Origin: Anaerolineales bacterium | GTDB taxonomy: Bacteria > Chloroflexota > Anaerolineae > Anaerolineales > Villigracilaceae | Length of the DNA stretch: 64,000 bases | Reading direction: 5' to 3' | Assembly: GCA_014860745.1 (NCBI GenBank) | Contig: JACZJC010000070.1 | Location: forward strand, 1 to 64,000 | Part shown: positions 25,116-33,392 of the stretch, one piece after another | Layout of the letters: each line of letters opens with the position of its first letter | Numbering within the stretch: the first letter of the stretch is position 1 | Position numbers and translations under genes: made by a program | The notes under the pieces: generated by a model | Database searches by the model: none | Told to the model about the DNA's origin: nothing | What the model saw: the letters and a program-made list of their open reading frames with translations, nothing else

Positions 25116-26747
25116 ATGTCAAAGCTGATAGGTCAAAATTTAGGGCGTTACCAAATCCTTGAGCTGATCGGGGAAGGCGGAATGGCAACCGTGTACAAGG
25201 CATATGACACGCGCCTTGAACGCAATGTTGCAATAAAAGTAATTCGGCGCGAAGCTTTTCCACCGAACCAGTTGACTACGATCCTCAAACGCTTTGAACG
25301 TGAAGCCAAGTCATTGGGCGGGCTTTCGCATCCCAATATCGTCGGCGTGATCGATTATGGCGAACATGAAGGCTCGCCTTATTTGGTGATGGTCTACTTG
25401 TCCGGTGGCACGCTCAAAGATCTGCTTGGAAAACCCATGCCCTGGCGGGATGCAGTACGATTGCTCATTCCCATCGCGCACGCGCTGGAATATACCCATG
25501 AGCATAATATTATCAACCGAGACGTAAAACCATCCAACATATTAATGACCGAAAGGGGACAGCCTCTGTTGAGCGATTTTGGGTTGGTGAAAATATTTGA
25601 GGATAAAGATAAAAGGTCGACAAATTTAACCTCTTCCGGCACGGGTCTTGGCACGCCGGATTATATGGCTCCCGAACAATGGATAGGTGATTCCACGGCA
25701 CAATCCGATCTGTATTCGTTGGGGGTGGTTCTCTACGAAATGATCACCGGACGCAGGCCCTATGCATCCGATACTCCGGCGGGCATCTTACTTAAACAGG
25801 CGAACGAACCTTTGCCGCATCCCAAACAATATGTTCCAGACCTGCCGCAGAATGTGGAATCGGTCCTTCTCAAAGCGCTTGCCAGAAAACCGGATGATCG
25901 TTATCCTGATATGCGCTCCTTCACAAATGAATTGCAGGATTTGCTGGATGGCAGAGAAGTTAACGCGACAGCCATAAAAGTCACACTGCTGCGTGAACAA
26001 ATGACTGGCATGGTGGAAAGACAGCCTCAATCAGATAAAAACAAGGTTGAGCAGATTCCTGTTGAGCCAGGTCGAAACGTGCATGTTGAGCCAGGTCGAA
26101 ACACCGCGTCTCTGTCTGTTCCCGGAAAAACACAACGTGGAAACAGGTTTTGGATTGTTGCTGGCGGCATTGGCGCTGGTTTGTGTGCCTGCATCGCATT
26201 GGTCTCAGTCGGCTTTTTAGCCATGAATGGTTTTAAAAGTCCCCCATCTCAGAACACGAACACTGCCATACCAACGTCAACCGCTTCGGAACTGCCCTTT
26301 ATTACAGTTTTAGGATGTACCTCAACCGATGATTGCCCCGATGCAGTTCAGGTTGTAGATTTATTCGGGGAAAACGAAACCCTGGGGTACAACACCGAAT
26401 ACAAGGTTTCCATTTCCCATGACAAAAATGTTCATTTTTTCTCTGGATGGTGCGCCATTGACCGGAAAACATTGGACGAGAATCTAAACAATATGCAATT
26501 TGTATTTACCATTGACGGAAAATCCTATAGTGAGAACATAGAAAATGAATATTACGACCAGCAAAACGAAACCGATACCACAAAACAGAATTCCTGCTAT
26601 GGAGTAGGCGGAGTGGCAAGCGGCTGGCAGATGGCTCATACCTATCGGGTGGTGGTTGGCCAAATTTTTGAAAAACAGATATTTGACGGCTGGGATATAT
26701 ATCCACAAGCGGAACAACTATATATTTATTCGATCACCGTTGAATAA
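25116..26747 (+). CDS. Receptor-type serine/threonine protein kinase
   Basis: A 543-residue membrane kinase. The cytoplasmic kinase domain (about 12-280) has the glycine loop GEGGMATVYKA (19-29), Lys41, the DFG motif at D154 and MAPEQW. The catalytic loop reads N134-R-D136-V-K-P-S-N, so the usual His of HRD is Asn. A linker carries a duplicated VEPGRN motif (18-bp DNA repeat at 26061-26078 and 26085-26102). One membrane segment (about 345-370) leads to a roughly 170-residue extracellular domain with four Cys (CTSTDDC, C, C) and no recognised fold. It lies between two copies of the peptidase tail. Confidence 0.9.
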   Translation: MSKLIGQNLGRYQILELIGEGGMATVYKAYDTRLERNVAIKVIRREAFPPNQLTTILKRFEREAKSLGGLSHPNIVGVIDYGEHEGSPYLVMVYLSGGTLKDLLGKPMPWRDAVRLLIPIAHALEYTHEHNIINRDVKPSNILMTERGQPLLSDFGLVKIFEDKDKRSTNLTSSGTGLGTPDYMAPEQWIGDSTAQSDLYSLGVVLYEMITGRRPYASDTPAGILLKQANEPLPHPKQYVPDLPQNVESVLLKALARKPDDRYPDMRSFTNELQDLLDGREVNATAIKVTLLREQMTGMVERQPQSDKNKVEQIPVEPGRNVHVEPGRNTASLSVPGKTQRGNRFWIVAGGIGAGLCACIALVSVGFLAMNGFKSPPSQNTNTAIPTSTASELPFITVLGCTSTDDCPDAVQVVDLFGENETLGYNTEYKVSISHDKNVHFFSGWCAIDRKTLDENLNNMQFVFTIDGKSYSENIENEYYDQQNETDTTKQNSCYGVGGVASGWQMAHTYRVVVGQIFEKQIFDGWDIYPQAEQLYIYSITVE

Positions 26748-26757
26748 TGCGCCCATC

Positions 26758-26925
26758 CACACCATGCTGGATGGTGATGTGATCTTTGCATTATCCACAG
26801 GCGCAAAAAAAGCCGATGTCTCGATCATCGGCGCGTTCGCTGCGGAAGTGATGGCGCAGGCAATCGTACAAGCGGTGAAAATGGCAAAGTCAGCTGGGGG
26901 ATTGCCGGGGGTGGGCAAAATGTAA
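26758..26925 (+). pseudogene. Headless duplicate of P1 peptidase 3' end
   Basis: Bases 26758-26910 match 24594-24746 at 147 of 153 positions. They encode HTMLDGDVIFALSTGAKKAD onward, ending GLPGVGKM and a stop. Five of the six differences are synonymous third-position changes and one gives Arg to Gln, so both copies appear to have evolved as coding sequence. It begins 10 bp after the kinase stop and has no 5' part of the gene, so it is a remnant, not a functional peptidase. Confidence 0.88.
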
Positions 26926-26938
26926 AAAGATGGAATTG

Positions 26939-28144
26939 TTATCTCTTCACACAGATCAAACCCTTCAGATACGCACCTTCGGGGAAATGCAAGCTGACCG
27001 GGTGATCCCTACCCTGTGACAAATGCTCGATGATCGTCGCTTCTGTACCTGCATCCAATGCGGCGGAGGCGACGATTTTTTGAAAGAGGGCCGCATCCAC
27101 ACCGCCGGAGCAGGAGAAGGTGGCGAGGATGCCGCCATGCCTTAATAACTTGAACGCCAGCAGGTTGATATCTTTGTAGGCGCGCGAGGCTTTCTCTGCA
27201 TGTGCGGCGGTGGGTGCAAACTTTGGCGGGTCGAGGATGATCATGTCAAAGGAGCGATTTTCGTCGCGGAATTTTCTGAGCAGTTGAAAGACATCGCCTT
27301 CGAGCGAAGTGTGACGGTCTGCAGGCAGGTTGTTGAGGGCGATATTTTCTTCGAGCAATGCAAGCGCATCGGCAGATGAATCCACCGAGAGCACGGATTT
27401 TGCTCCATTTGCCAAAGCATTAATGGAAAATCCACCCGTATAGCAGAAGCAATTCAACACATCGCGGTCTTTGGCGAGTTCCCCCACACGCTGACGATTT
27501 TCACGTTGGTCAAGATAGAAACCTGTCTTGTGGCCGTGTTGAATATCCACTTTAAATTTGAGGTTGTGTTCGGTAATTTGTAATTGGGGATTGGTAATTT
27601 TGCCGCGTAGAATTCCTGTGATCGGTTTTAGCCCTTCGAGTTCACGCACGTCTACATCCGAGCGTTCGTAAATAGTCTGAATGCCTGTCTCTTCGATGAG
27701 CAGGTCGGCGATGGTTTCCTTCCAGAATTCCGAGCCAGCGGTTGTGGATTGCAGGACAAGCACATCGTTGTAGCGGTCCACGATAATGCCGGGGAGACCG
27801 TCCGATTCGGCGTGAATGAGGCGGTAGGAATTTGAAAAACGTTGAACGTCTAATGTTAAACGCTGCGCGATTGCGGATTTAATTTTCCTGCGGAAGAATT
27901 CTTTATCCACAGGTTCGTCATCGAACGTCCACACGCGGGCGCGGATTTGGGAAAGGGGCGAGTAGGATGCTTTCGCTAGAAAATGCCCACTGGCATCGAG
28001 CAGGTCAACGGTCGAGCCGGAGGCGATGTCTTGAGCTTGTCGAAGGGCGGGTTCTTTATCCAATGATTGAAACGCGCTGGCAAAGACCCAGGGATGCCGT
28101 CGCAGCAGGCTTTTTTCACGTCCGGGTTTGAGGGTGAGTTTCAT
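26939..28144 (-). CDS. RlmI-like class I SAM-dependent rRNA methyltransferase
   Basis: A 401-residue protein with an N-terminal PUA-like domain (LKPGREKSLLRRHPWVF) and a C-terminal methyltransferase domain. It resembles RlmI, which methylates C5 of cytosine 1962 in 23S rRNA. The SAM region has LNCFCYTGGFSINAL, the catalytic pair is ILDPPKFAP and ATFSCSGGVD (Cys nucleophile motif), and HGHKTGFYLDQRENR is a family hallmark. A short repeat-derived insert encodes LRQAQD near residues 35-40. The start overlaps the upstream GNAT gene by 4 bases. Confidence 0.9.
   Translation of the reverse strand: MKLTLKPGREKSLLRRHPWVFASAFQSLDKEPALRQAQDIASGSTVDLLDASGHFLAKASYSPLSQIRARVWTFDDEPVDKEFFRRKIKSAIAQRLTLDVQRFSNSYRLIHAESDGLPGIIVDRYNDVLVLQSTTAGSEFWKETIADLLIEETGIQTIYERSDVDVRELEGLKPITGILRGKITNPQLQITEHNLKFKVDIQHGHKTGFYLDQRENRQRVGELAKDRDVLNCFCYTGGFSINALANGAKSVLSVDSSADALALLEENIALNNLPADRHTSLEGDVFQLLRKFRDENRSFDMIILDPPKFAPTAAHAEKASRAYKDINLLAFKLLRHGGILATFSCSGGVDAALFQKIVASAALDAGTEATIIEHLSQGRDHPVSLHFPEGAYLKGLICVKR
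28031..28047 (+). repeat. Dispersed TTGAGCTTGTCGAAGGG repeat inside coding sequence
   Basis: This 17-bp motif belongs to the same repeat class as the one nested in palindromic copy 3. Here it lies in frame within the rRNA methyltransferase gene and is translated on the - strand as part of PALRQAQDIA, between the PUA-like domain strands. Confidence 0.6.
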
Positions 28145-28587
28145 TCTTCACCGGGAAATGGATGCAGGCGCTGCATCCATTTATGGGGATCAGTCAGTTG
28201 CTCGAAATCGAATTGTTGATAAAGACCCTGGGCATCATCGGTGGCCAGCAGCCAGCGGCGTACGTTTTTAAGGTCGGGGTGTTCAAGGATGCTTTGCACC
28301 AGCCATTTTCCGAGGCCGTGCCCGCGATAATCTTCGTGGATGAATACGTCGCACAGGTAGGCCACAATGGAGAAATCGGTGATGACGCGGCCCATGCCGA
28401 TCTGACGGCTTCCTTCATACACGCCAAAAACAAGTGAATTTGTAAAAGCGGTTTCGGTGCGCTCCAGGGGGCGGCCTTTGGCCCAATATGCCCGTGCAAG
28501 AAATTCATGAACAACGTTCATGTCGAGGCGGGCGGGATCGGTGCTGATGGTGCAGGAGTCTCGGTTGGTTTCAAATATTTGCGGCAT
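28141..28587 (-). CDS. GNAT-family N-acetyltransferase
   Basis: A 148-residue acetyl-CoA-dependent acyltransferase. The core acetyl-CoA motif A is seen as YLCDVFIHEDYRGHGLGKWLV (about residues 76-96; the Q/RxxGxG/A loop reads RGHGLG), and motif B as LYQQFDFE. The substrate is unknown. It overlaps the downstream methyltransferase gene by 4 bases. On the - strand a TAGACT -10 box (28594-28599) is only 6 nt from the ATG and there is no Shine-Dalgarno, so the message is probably leaderless. Confidence 0.85.
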   Translation of the reverse strand: MPQIFETNRDSCTISTDPARLDMNVVHEFLARAYWAKGRPLERTETAFTNSLVFGVYEGSRQIGMGRVITDFSIVAYLCDVFIHEDYRGHGLGKWLVQSILEHPDLKNVRRWLLATDDAQGLYQQFDFEQLTDPHKWMQRLHPFPGEE

Positions 28588-28650
28588 GCGGAGAGTCTAT
28601 CACAGCAGATTATGCTGTGCATGGTATCATCATCGGGTCAAAGGAGATAA

Positions 28651-29307
28651 ATGCTAAAACCAATCCGCTGGAATACATTTTTGCAGGATTTTATCCGCAT
28701 CGAGATCGGTTTCTTTTTGTTTGGGTTGGCGATCACATTGATGATTCGCGGCAATATCGGCACGAGCGCGTGGGCGGTGTTGGAAGTGGCGCTGGCGCAG
28801 CGAATCGGAATCACGATTGGGACGATGACCGTGTTGATGGGTTTTCTGGTGCTTTCAGGCGCGTTGATCATGCGCGAAAAGATCGGGTGGGGCACGCTGG
28901 GAAATATTTTATCCATCGGGCCGTGGGAGGATTTCTGGCTTTCGATCATTCCATCGGTGAAGGAGAACCTGCCGTTGCAGATCGGCATGTTATTGCTGGC
29001 CATCTTTTTGATGGGTCTGGCCAGCGCGGTCTACATCGGCGTGGATGCGGGCGCAGGTCCGCGCGACAGCATGATGCTGGCGATCAAACGCACCACGGGC
29101 ATCAGCATCCGCGCGGCGCGCGCGATCATCGAAGTGACCGTCGTAACGCTTGGATGGATGCTGGGTGGGCCGGTGGGTTTTGGCACGCTGGCGTATGCCG
29201 TATTAGTCGGGCCGTCGGTGCAGTGGGGGTTTAAAATATTCAAGGTCCAGCCGCACAAGCCGATGGCAGAAGAAGTGGCCGCGGGGGTTGAAGGCGGCGC
29301 GGAGTAA
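28651..29307 (+). CDS. YczE/YitT-type integral membrane protein
   Basis: A 218-residue protein with about five membrane segments. Family-like features are FFLFGLAITLMIRGNIGTSAWAV-type N-terminal helices, GALIMREKIGWGTLGNIL and the loop GVDAGAGPRDSMMLAI, which is conserved in the YczE branch (PGPRDG-like). The function of this family is not established; some relatives affect antibiotic production or transport. AGGAG lies 5 nt before the ATG. It is transcribed divergently from the GNAT gene. Confidence 0.75.
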   Translation: MLKPIRWNTFLQDFIRIEIGFFLFGLAITLMIRGNIGTSAWAVLEVALAQRIGITIGTMTVLMGFLVLSGALIMREKIGWGTLGNILSIGPWEDFWLSIIPSVKENLPLQIGMLLLAIFLMGLASAVYIGVDAGAGPRDSMMLAIKRTTGISIRAARAIIEVTVVTLGWMLGGPVGFGTLAYAVLVGPSVQWGFKIFKVQPHKPMAEEVAAGVEGGAE

Positions 29308-29324
29308 ATTTAAAGGAGCGAACC

Positions 29325-31655
29325 ATGACCGAGTCAATTGATAACACCCCAATCGTTTCACCGAGAAACAGAAGCACGGCTGCTCTGGTTCTCTTTTTGT
29401 TCTTTGCGCTGCCGATGCCGTTGTGTTTGTTCCTCTACCACTTCGTGTTGTGGTCAATGGAACAGAGCGCGATCATCTCGTTGAGTTCGAAAGACTTCGC
29501 CTGGGCGGGACCGATTGGGCTCGCGGTGCAGGGAATTGTCATGTCTGCGGCCGCGGGCTTGTTGTGGCGTTTTACAAAAGATGAGCGCTTCAAGCCCGTC
29601 TATGCGGGTTTGTTCGGCGCAGCCCTGATGGCATTCCCTGCCCTGTTATTGCGGACGCTTGGCGCAAACAACGATCAGCCTGGCTCGATCATGCAGATCG
29701 TAATCGCGCTGGTCGCCATCTTCATTGTGATTCGCATTCGCAAAGATCAAATCGTTTGGGATCGCGGCGCGCTTCCATTTGGATTGGTGGCGGCGGGCAT
29801 TGGCATCGCGCCGCTGATGATCTACGGCTCATTCGGTTCGTTTGGCGACGCCTTTCTCAGTTTACTGGCGGGGCTGGCATTTGGATTCCTCGCCGCAGTG
29901 TTGATGTCTGCCACGACCGAAAATATATTAATGGATGGGATCGGTGTGGGAGCGGTTCTGGCCTTGCTTGCATCCTCGCTGGGGTATGACGGCTCGCAGC
30001 TTTTATTGCTGGTGCTGGTCCCCGCTTTTGCATGCACAGTCACTGCCGTTCTGCCCTCGCGAATTGCGGCAGGCGCGGCTTCCGGCATCCTTGCATTTGC
30101 GGCGCTGGCATTGTTCGACCCCACGGAATTGACCTTTGTGCTCGGCGATATCGCGGGGCTTGCAAGTAAAGCCTTTGCCATCGCATTGCTGATGGGTTGG
30201 GGCACGAGTGTCGTAGCGTTGATTCTCCGTCAGATAAACGTGACAGGCGCGGGCGCGGGTGTGAAGCGTGCGGTTGGCTGGGCAGGAGCGGGCGTGGTCT
30301 GGCTTTCTGTCATCGCCATTTTCTTTTTATTCGGCAATCCCGGAAATTATAGCGACAGGCTTTTCGTCATCTTCAAAGATCAGGCGGAACTTTCTGCTGT
30401 GACGGAGATCGAAGACCGCGATGAGCGATTGACTGCGGTGTATGAACAATTGACCGAACATGCGAATCGCACACAAGCTGAGCTGCGTCAGTTCTTTGAT
30501 GCGGTCGGCGTTGAGTACACACCCTATTATTTGGAAAACGCGATGGAGGTGCAGGGCGGGACGCTGGTGCGCCTGTATTTGCTGACCCGCCCCGAAGTAG
30601 ACCGCGTCATTCCAAGCCCGCGCCTGCGTGCCGCTCCCGAAGATTCTCCTGCGCCTGGATATTTGACCACGGTGGATGGCAGCGTGCAGTGGAATATTTC
30701 CATGATCGGCGCGGATAAAGTTTGGGACGAGTTCAATGTGCAAGGGGAAGGCATTGTGGTCGGCCAGTCTGATTCAGGTGTGGACGGGAATCATCCCGCG
30801 ATTGCGAAACAATATCGCGGCTTCAACACAGGCGGTGAGTACAACTGGTTCGACCCGTGGGATGGAACGACATCCCCGAACGATGAAGGCGGGCATGGCA
30901 CGCATACAATGGGAACGATTTTGGGTTCGGATGGAATCGGCGTCGCGCCCAAAGCGCAGTGGATCGGCTGTGTGAATTTGGACCGCAATCTTGCCAACCC
31001 GGCTTTGTATTTGGATTGCATGCAATTCATGCTGGCTCCGTTCCCATCGGGAGGCGATCCGTTTTTGGATGGTGACCCGACCAAAGCGGCGCATGTTTTG
31101 AACAATTCCTGGGGTTGTCCCGGTATCGAAGGCTGTGACCCGAATGCGCTTTTAAATGCCGCGAATAATTTGCGCGATGCGGGCATTTTTGTTGTGGTGT
31201 CCACCGGCAATGACGGGCCTGCATGTGAAACGGTTGAATCGCCGCTCTCTTTGTATGATTCTGTTTTCTCAGTCGGCGCAATCGACCAGTTCGGTAATAT
31301 GGCCCCGTTCAGCAGCCGCGGCCCTGTCACAGCGGATGGTTCGGGCAGGAACAAACCTGATATCGTCGCTCCGGGTGTGGAAATTCTCTCTTCGATGCCC
31401 GAAGGAACCTACGCCTCGAACAGCGGCACTTCGATGGCGGGTCCACATTTGGTGGGGGTGGTGGCGTTGATATGGTCGGCTCAGCCCGATTTGATCGGCG
31501 ACATCGACGCGACAGAACAACTCATCATCGACACCGCCCAACCTTTCACCGGAGACACAACTAATGGGTGTTTTTCAGGGGATACACCGAATAATGCCTA
31601 TGGCTATGGTGTGGTGGATGTATACGAAGCAGTGAAGCAGGCGTTGGGGCAATGA
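29325..31655 (+). CDS. Polytopic membrane protein fused to subtilisin-like (S8) protease
   Basis: The 776-residue protein starts with about 320 residues containing roughly eight membrane segments instead of a cleavable signal peptide. A region around 365-440 resembles an I9-type propeptide (AELRQFFDAVGVEYTPYYLE). The catalytic domain has a full triad: D483 (SDSGVDGNHP), H524 (GGHGTHTMG) and S703 (NSGTSMAGPH), with the oxyanion Asn in NNSWGC. The protease domain should face outside. AGGAG precedes the ATG by 8 nt. The target is unknown. Confidence 0.88.
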   Translation: MTESIDNTPIVSPRNRSTAALVLFLFFALPMPLCLFLYHFVLWSMEQSAIISLSSKDFAWAGPIGLAVQGIVMSAAAGLLWRFTKDERFKPVYAGLFGAALMAFPALLLRTLGANNDQPGSIMQIVIALVAIFIVIRIRKDQIVWDRGALPFGLVAAGIGIAPLMIYGSFGSFGDAFLSLLAGLAFGFLAAVLMSATTENILMDGIGVGAVLALLASSLGYDGSQLLLLVLVPAFACTVTAVLPSRIAAGAASGILAFAALALFDPTELTFVLGDIAGLASKAFAIALLMGWGTSVVALILRQINVTGAGAGVKRAVGWAGAGVVWLSVIAIFFLFGNPGNYSDRLFVIFKDQAELSAVTEIEDRDERLTAVYEQLTEHANRTQAELRQFFDAVGVEYTPYYLENAMEVQGGTLVRLYLLTRPEVDRVIPSPRLRAAPEDSPAPGYLTTVDGSVQWNISMIGADKVWDEFNVQGEGIVVGQSDSGVDGNHPAIAKQYRGFNTGGEYNWFDPWDGTTSPNDEGGHGTHTMGTILGSDGIGVAPKAQWIGCVNLDRNLANPALYLDCMQFMLAPFPSGGDPFLDGDPTKAAHVLNNSWGCPGIEGCDPNALLNAANNLRDAGIFVVVSTGNDGPACETVESPLSLYDSVFSVGAIDQFGNMAPFSSRGPVTADGSGRNKPDIVAPGVEILSSMPEGTYASNSGTSMAGPHLVGVVALIWSAQPDLIGDIDATEQLIIDTAQPFTGDTTNGCFSGDTPNNAYGYGVVDVYEAVKQALGQ

Positions 31656-31666
31656 CCTCGGATAGT

Positions 31667-31727
31667 GTAGGGGCGACCCGCCCATGACGAAGAAGATACT
31701 TTGTTATTATTGAAGGTTCGCCCTTAC
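31667..31727 (+). repeat. Imperfect inverted repeat between protease and hydrolase genes
   Basis: GTAGGGGCGACCC (31667-31679) and GGTTCGCCCTTAC (31715-31727) are inverted copies with two mismatches, around a 35-bp AT-rich centre. It resembles a small MITE-like element. The GGGGCGAC core is also present in the repeat at 851-895. Confidence 0.55.
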
Positions 31728-31747
31728 ATTCAAAGGAAAAAAAATAC

Positions 31748-32656
31748 ATGAACCGTGCCATAAAAATCACTTTAGGCGTAATTGCAGCACTTTTTATTGC
31801 TGTCATTGTTGGTCTTTTCGCACGAACCCGCACGGAAGCCTATAACCTGCTCCACTCGCCGGTGGAAACGCGCGAATTGCCCGATGAAACACCCGCCGAT
31901 TACGGGCTTGAGTTTGAAGACATCACTGTTACCAATCCCGACGGACAAAAACTTGCAGGCTGGTTCATTCCCTCCGAAAACGACGCAGTCCTCATCATGC
32001 AGCACGGATATAAATCCACGCGCTCAGAGTTGCTCAACGAAGCGGAAATGATGCATCGTCATGGGTATGGGGTGCTGGTCACTTCCATCCGCGCACATGA
32101 CTATAGCGAAGGCGACCTTATTACCCTTGGCGTCTACGAAATGGCCGATATGGAAGCCTGGTACCAATACCTGCTCACCCGCGATGACCTTGACCATGAA
32201 AAGATCGGTATCATCGGTAATTCCTACGGTGGGATGCTGTCCATTCAATATGCCGCGCAGAATGAAAATATCAAGGCTGTGGTTGCCAACTCGGCGTTTT
32301 CATCCATGCCCGATACGGTGGCAACCAGCGTCACGCACTTCACGGGTTTGCCTGAATTCCCGTTTGTGCCCCTCATCGTCTTTTGGGCGGAGGCGGATAC
32401 AGGCGTCAAAATGGAAGAGATAGATGCCACAAAATGGATCTCAAAAATCAGCCCGCGCCCGGTCTTCCTCATGCAGGGAGGCGCAGATACCGTCATTTCG
32501 CCGGACAGCGGTCAGCGTTTGTATGATGCGGCGGGCGAACCGAAGGAATTGTGGTTCGATCCCGAACTCGGTCACGTGGATTTCGATAAGAAACGGGCCG
32601 GGGAATATGATGCCAGGGTCTCCGCATTTTTCGACCGATATCTGTTGGATAAATAA
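31748..32656 (+). CDS. Membrane-anchored alpha/beta hydrolase
   Basis: A 302-residue protein with an N-terminal membrane anchor (about residues 6-25) and an alpha/beta hydrolase domain probably outside the membrane. The nucleophile elbow is GNSYGG with S159. A C-terminal acid (MQGGADTVISP) and base (ELGHVDF) are in the expected order, giving a Ser-Asp-His triad. The HGYKSTRSE segment supplies the oxyanion region. It resembles the S9/S15-like serine aminopeptidase group (YtfL/FrsA-like). Substrate unknown. Confidence 0.82.
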   Translation: MNRAIKITLGVIAALFIAVIVGLFARTRTEAYNLLHSPVETRELPDETPADYGLEFEDITVTNPDGQKLAGWFIPSENDAVLIMQHGYKSTRSELLNEAEMMHRHGYGVLVTSIRAHDYSEGDLITLGVYEMADMEAWYQYLLTRDDLDHEKIGIIGNSYGGMLSIQYAAQNENIKAVVANSAFSSMPDTVATSVTHFTGLPEFPFVPLIVFWAEADTGVKMEEIDATKWISKISPRPVFLMQGGADTVISPDSGQRLYDAAGEPKELWFDPELGHVDFDKKRAGEYDARVSAFFDRYLLDK

Positions 32657-32660
32657 AACG

Positions 32661-33272
32661 ATGTGGGTTTACCTTTTACAGGGAATTGGATTCGGCTTCG
32701 CCGCCGCCTCACAACCGGGACCGTTTCAGACGTACCTGATTTCACAGGCATTGACTCGCGGCTGGCCGCGGACTCTCCCTGCCGCTCTTGCCCCGCTGAT
32801 AAGTGATTGGCCGATCATTCTCCTGTCCGTTTTGGTGTTGAGTCAAGTTCCCGATTGGCTGCAAAGAGTCCTCTATTTTGCAGGAGGAATTTTTATTTTA
32901 TATCTGGCCTACAGCGCATTTCAGTCCTGGAGGAATTTCAATCCTCAAGCCGCCGAATTCAACAGCGAAGGGTCTCAAAGGAGCATCGGAAAAGCGGCCA
33001 TGGTGAATATACTCAGCCCCGGCCCCTATATTTTTTGGACCCTGGTGACCGGCCCGATTTTGTTGAAAGGCTGGCGAGAGACCCCGCTCCATGCCTTTGG
33101 CTTTCTTGCAGGGTTTTATGGAACCTTTATTTTTGCGCTGGCTGCAATCATCTTCATTTTTGGAACAGCGGCAAAACTGGGACCAAAACTCAACCGCGCC
33201 TTGCTGGGTATGTCATTCATTGTATTGTTTGGGTTCGGGTTGTATCAGCTTTGGTTGGGAATTGCAGGATAA
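32661..33272 (+). CDS. LysE-family amino-acid exporter
   Basis: The 203-residue protein has six predicted membrane helices and the LysE/RhtB pattern: GFAAASQPGPFQTYLISQAL with the PGP motif at about 17-21, a hydrophobic core LYFAGGIFILYLAYSAFQSW, and a second half with NILSPGPYIFWTLVTGP. LysE-family proteins export amino acids or related compounds; the substrate cannot be read here. ATG at 32661 was chosen because an upstream in-frame extension overlaps the hydrolase gene and is not membrane-like. A strong terminator starts at its stop codon. Confidence 0.85.
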   Translation: MWVYLLQGIGFGFAAASQPGPFQTYLISQALTRGWPRTLPAALAPLISDWPIILLSVLVLSQVPDWLQRVLYFAGGIFILYLAYSAFQSWRNFNPQAAEFNSEGSQRSIGKAAMVNILSPGPYIFWTLVTGPILLKGWRETPLHAFGFLAGFYGTFIFALAAIIFIFGTAAKLGPKLNRALLGMSFIVLFGFGLYQLWLGIAG

Positions 33273-33308
33273 AAACGTCCGCGTCTCCAAAGAGACGCGG
33301 ACGTTTTT
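33271..33308. terminator. Bidirectional intrinsic terminator
   Basis: AAAAACGTCCGCGTCTC and GAGACGCGGACGTTTTT form a perfect 17-bp stem with a CAAA loop, with A and T runs at both ends. It can end the LysE transcript on + and the P-ATPase tail remnant on -. Confidence 0.95.
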
Positions 33309-33309
33309 A

Positions 33310-33390
33310 TTATTCAGCACTCACCATTTTCTTGCGCACTTCCATCACCACGAACACGATCACACCCGCGCCAGCCGCAATGGACAGGTC
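33310..33390 (-). pseudogene. Headless duplicate of P-type ATPase 3' end
   Basis: Read on the - strand, 27 codons encode [20 protein letters not shown] and end in a stop just before the terminator. This matches the C-terminal segment [18 protein letters not shown] of the P-type ATPase about 3.3 kb upstream on the same strand. At the DNA level 33341-33390 matches 36692-36741 at 46 of 50 positions. Three differences are synonymous and one gives Ala to Val. The match begins two bases after the stop codon of the surface-protein gene. No other part of an ATPase gene is adjacent. Confidence 0.82.
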
Positions 33391-33392
33391 AA

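Noticed and set aside
24762-26757. Possible transposon or prophage between the peptidase tail copies
   Set aside because: No transposase, integrase or phage gene and no terminal inverted repeats at the ends of the segment; only a kinase gene and a REP-like palindrome are present, so it is described as a flanked segment rather than a named element.
26656-26925. An 89-codon frame spanning the kinase end and the peptidase tail
   Set aside because: The first third is an out-of-frame reading of the kinase gene. Only the part from 26758 on is meaningful, and that is a headless remnant.
28617-29234. 205-codon + strand frame overlapping the YczE-type gene in another frame
   Set aside because: Composition (Gly/Arg/His/Asp-rich) fits a frame-shifted reading of the membrane protein; the membrane-protein frame has a Shine-Dalgarno and clear helices.
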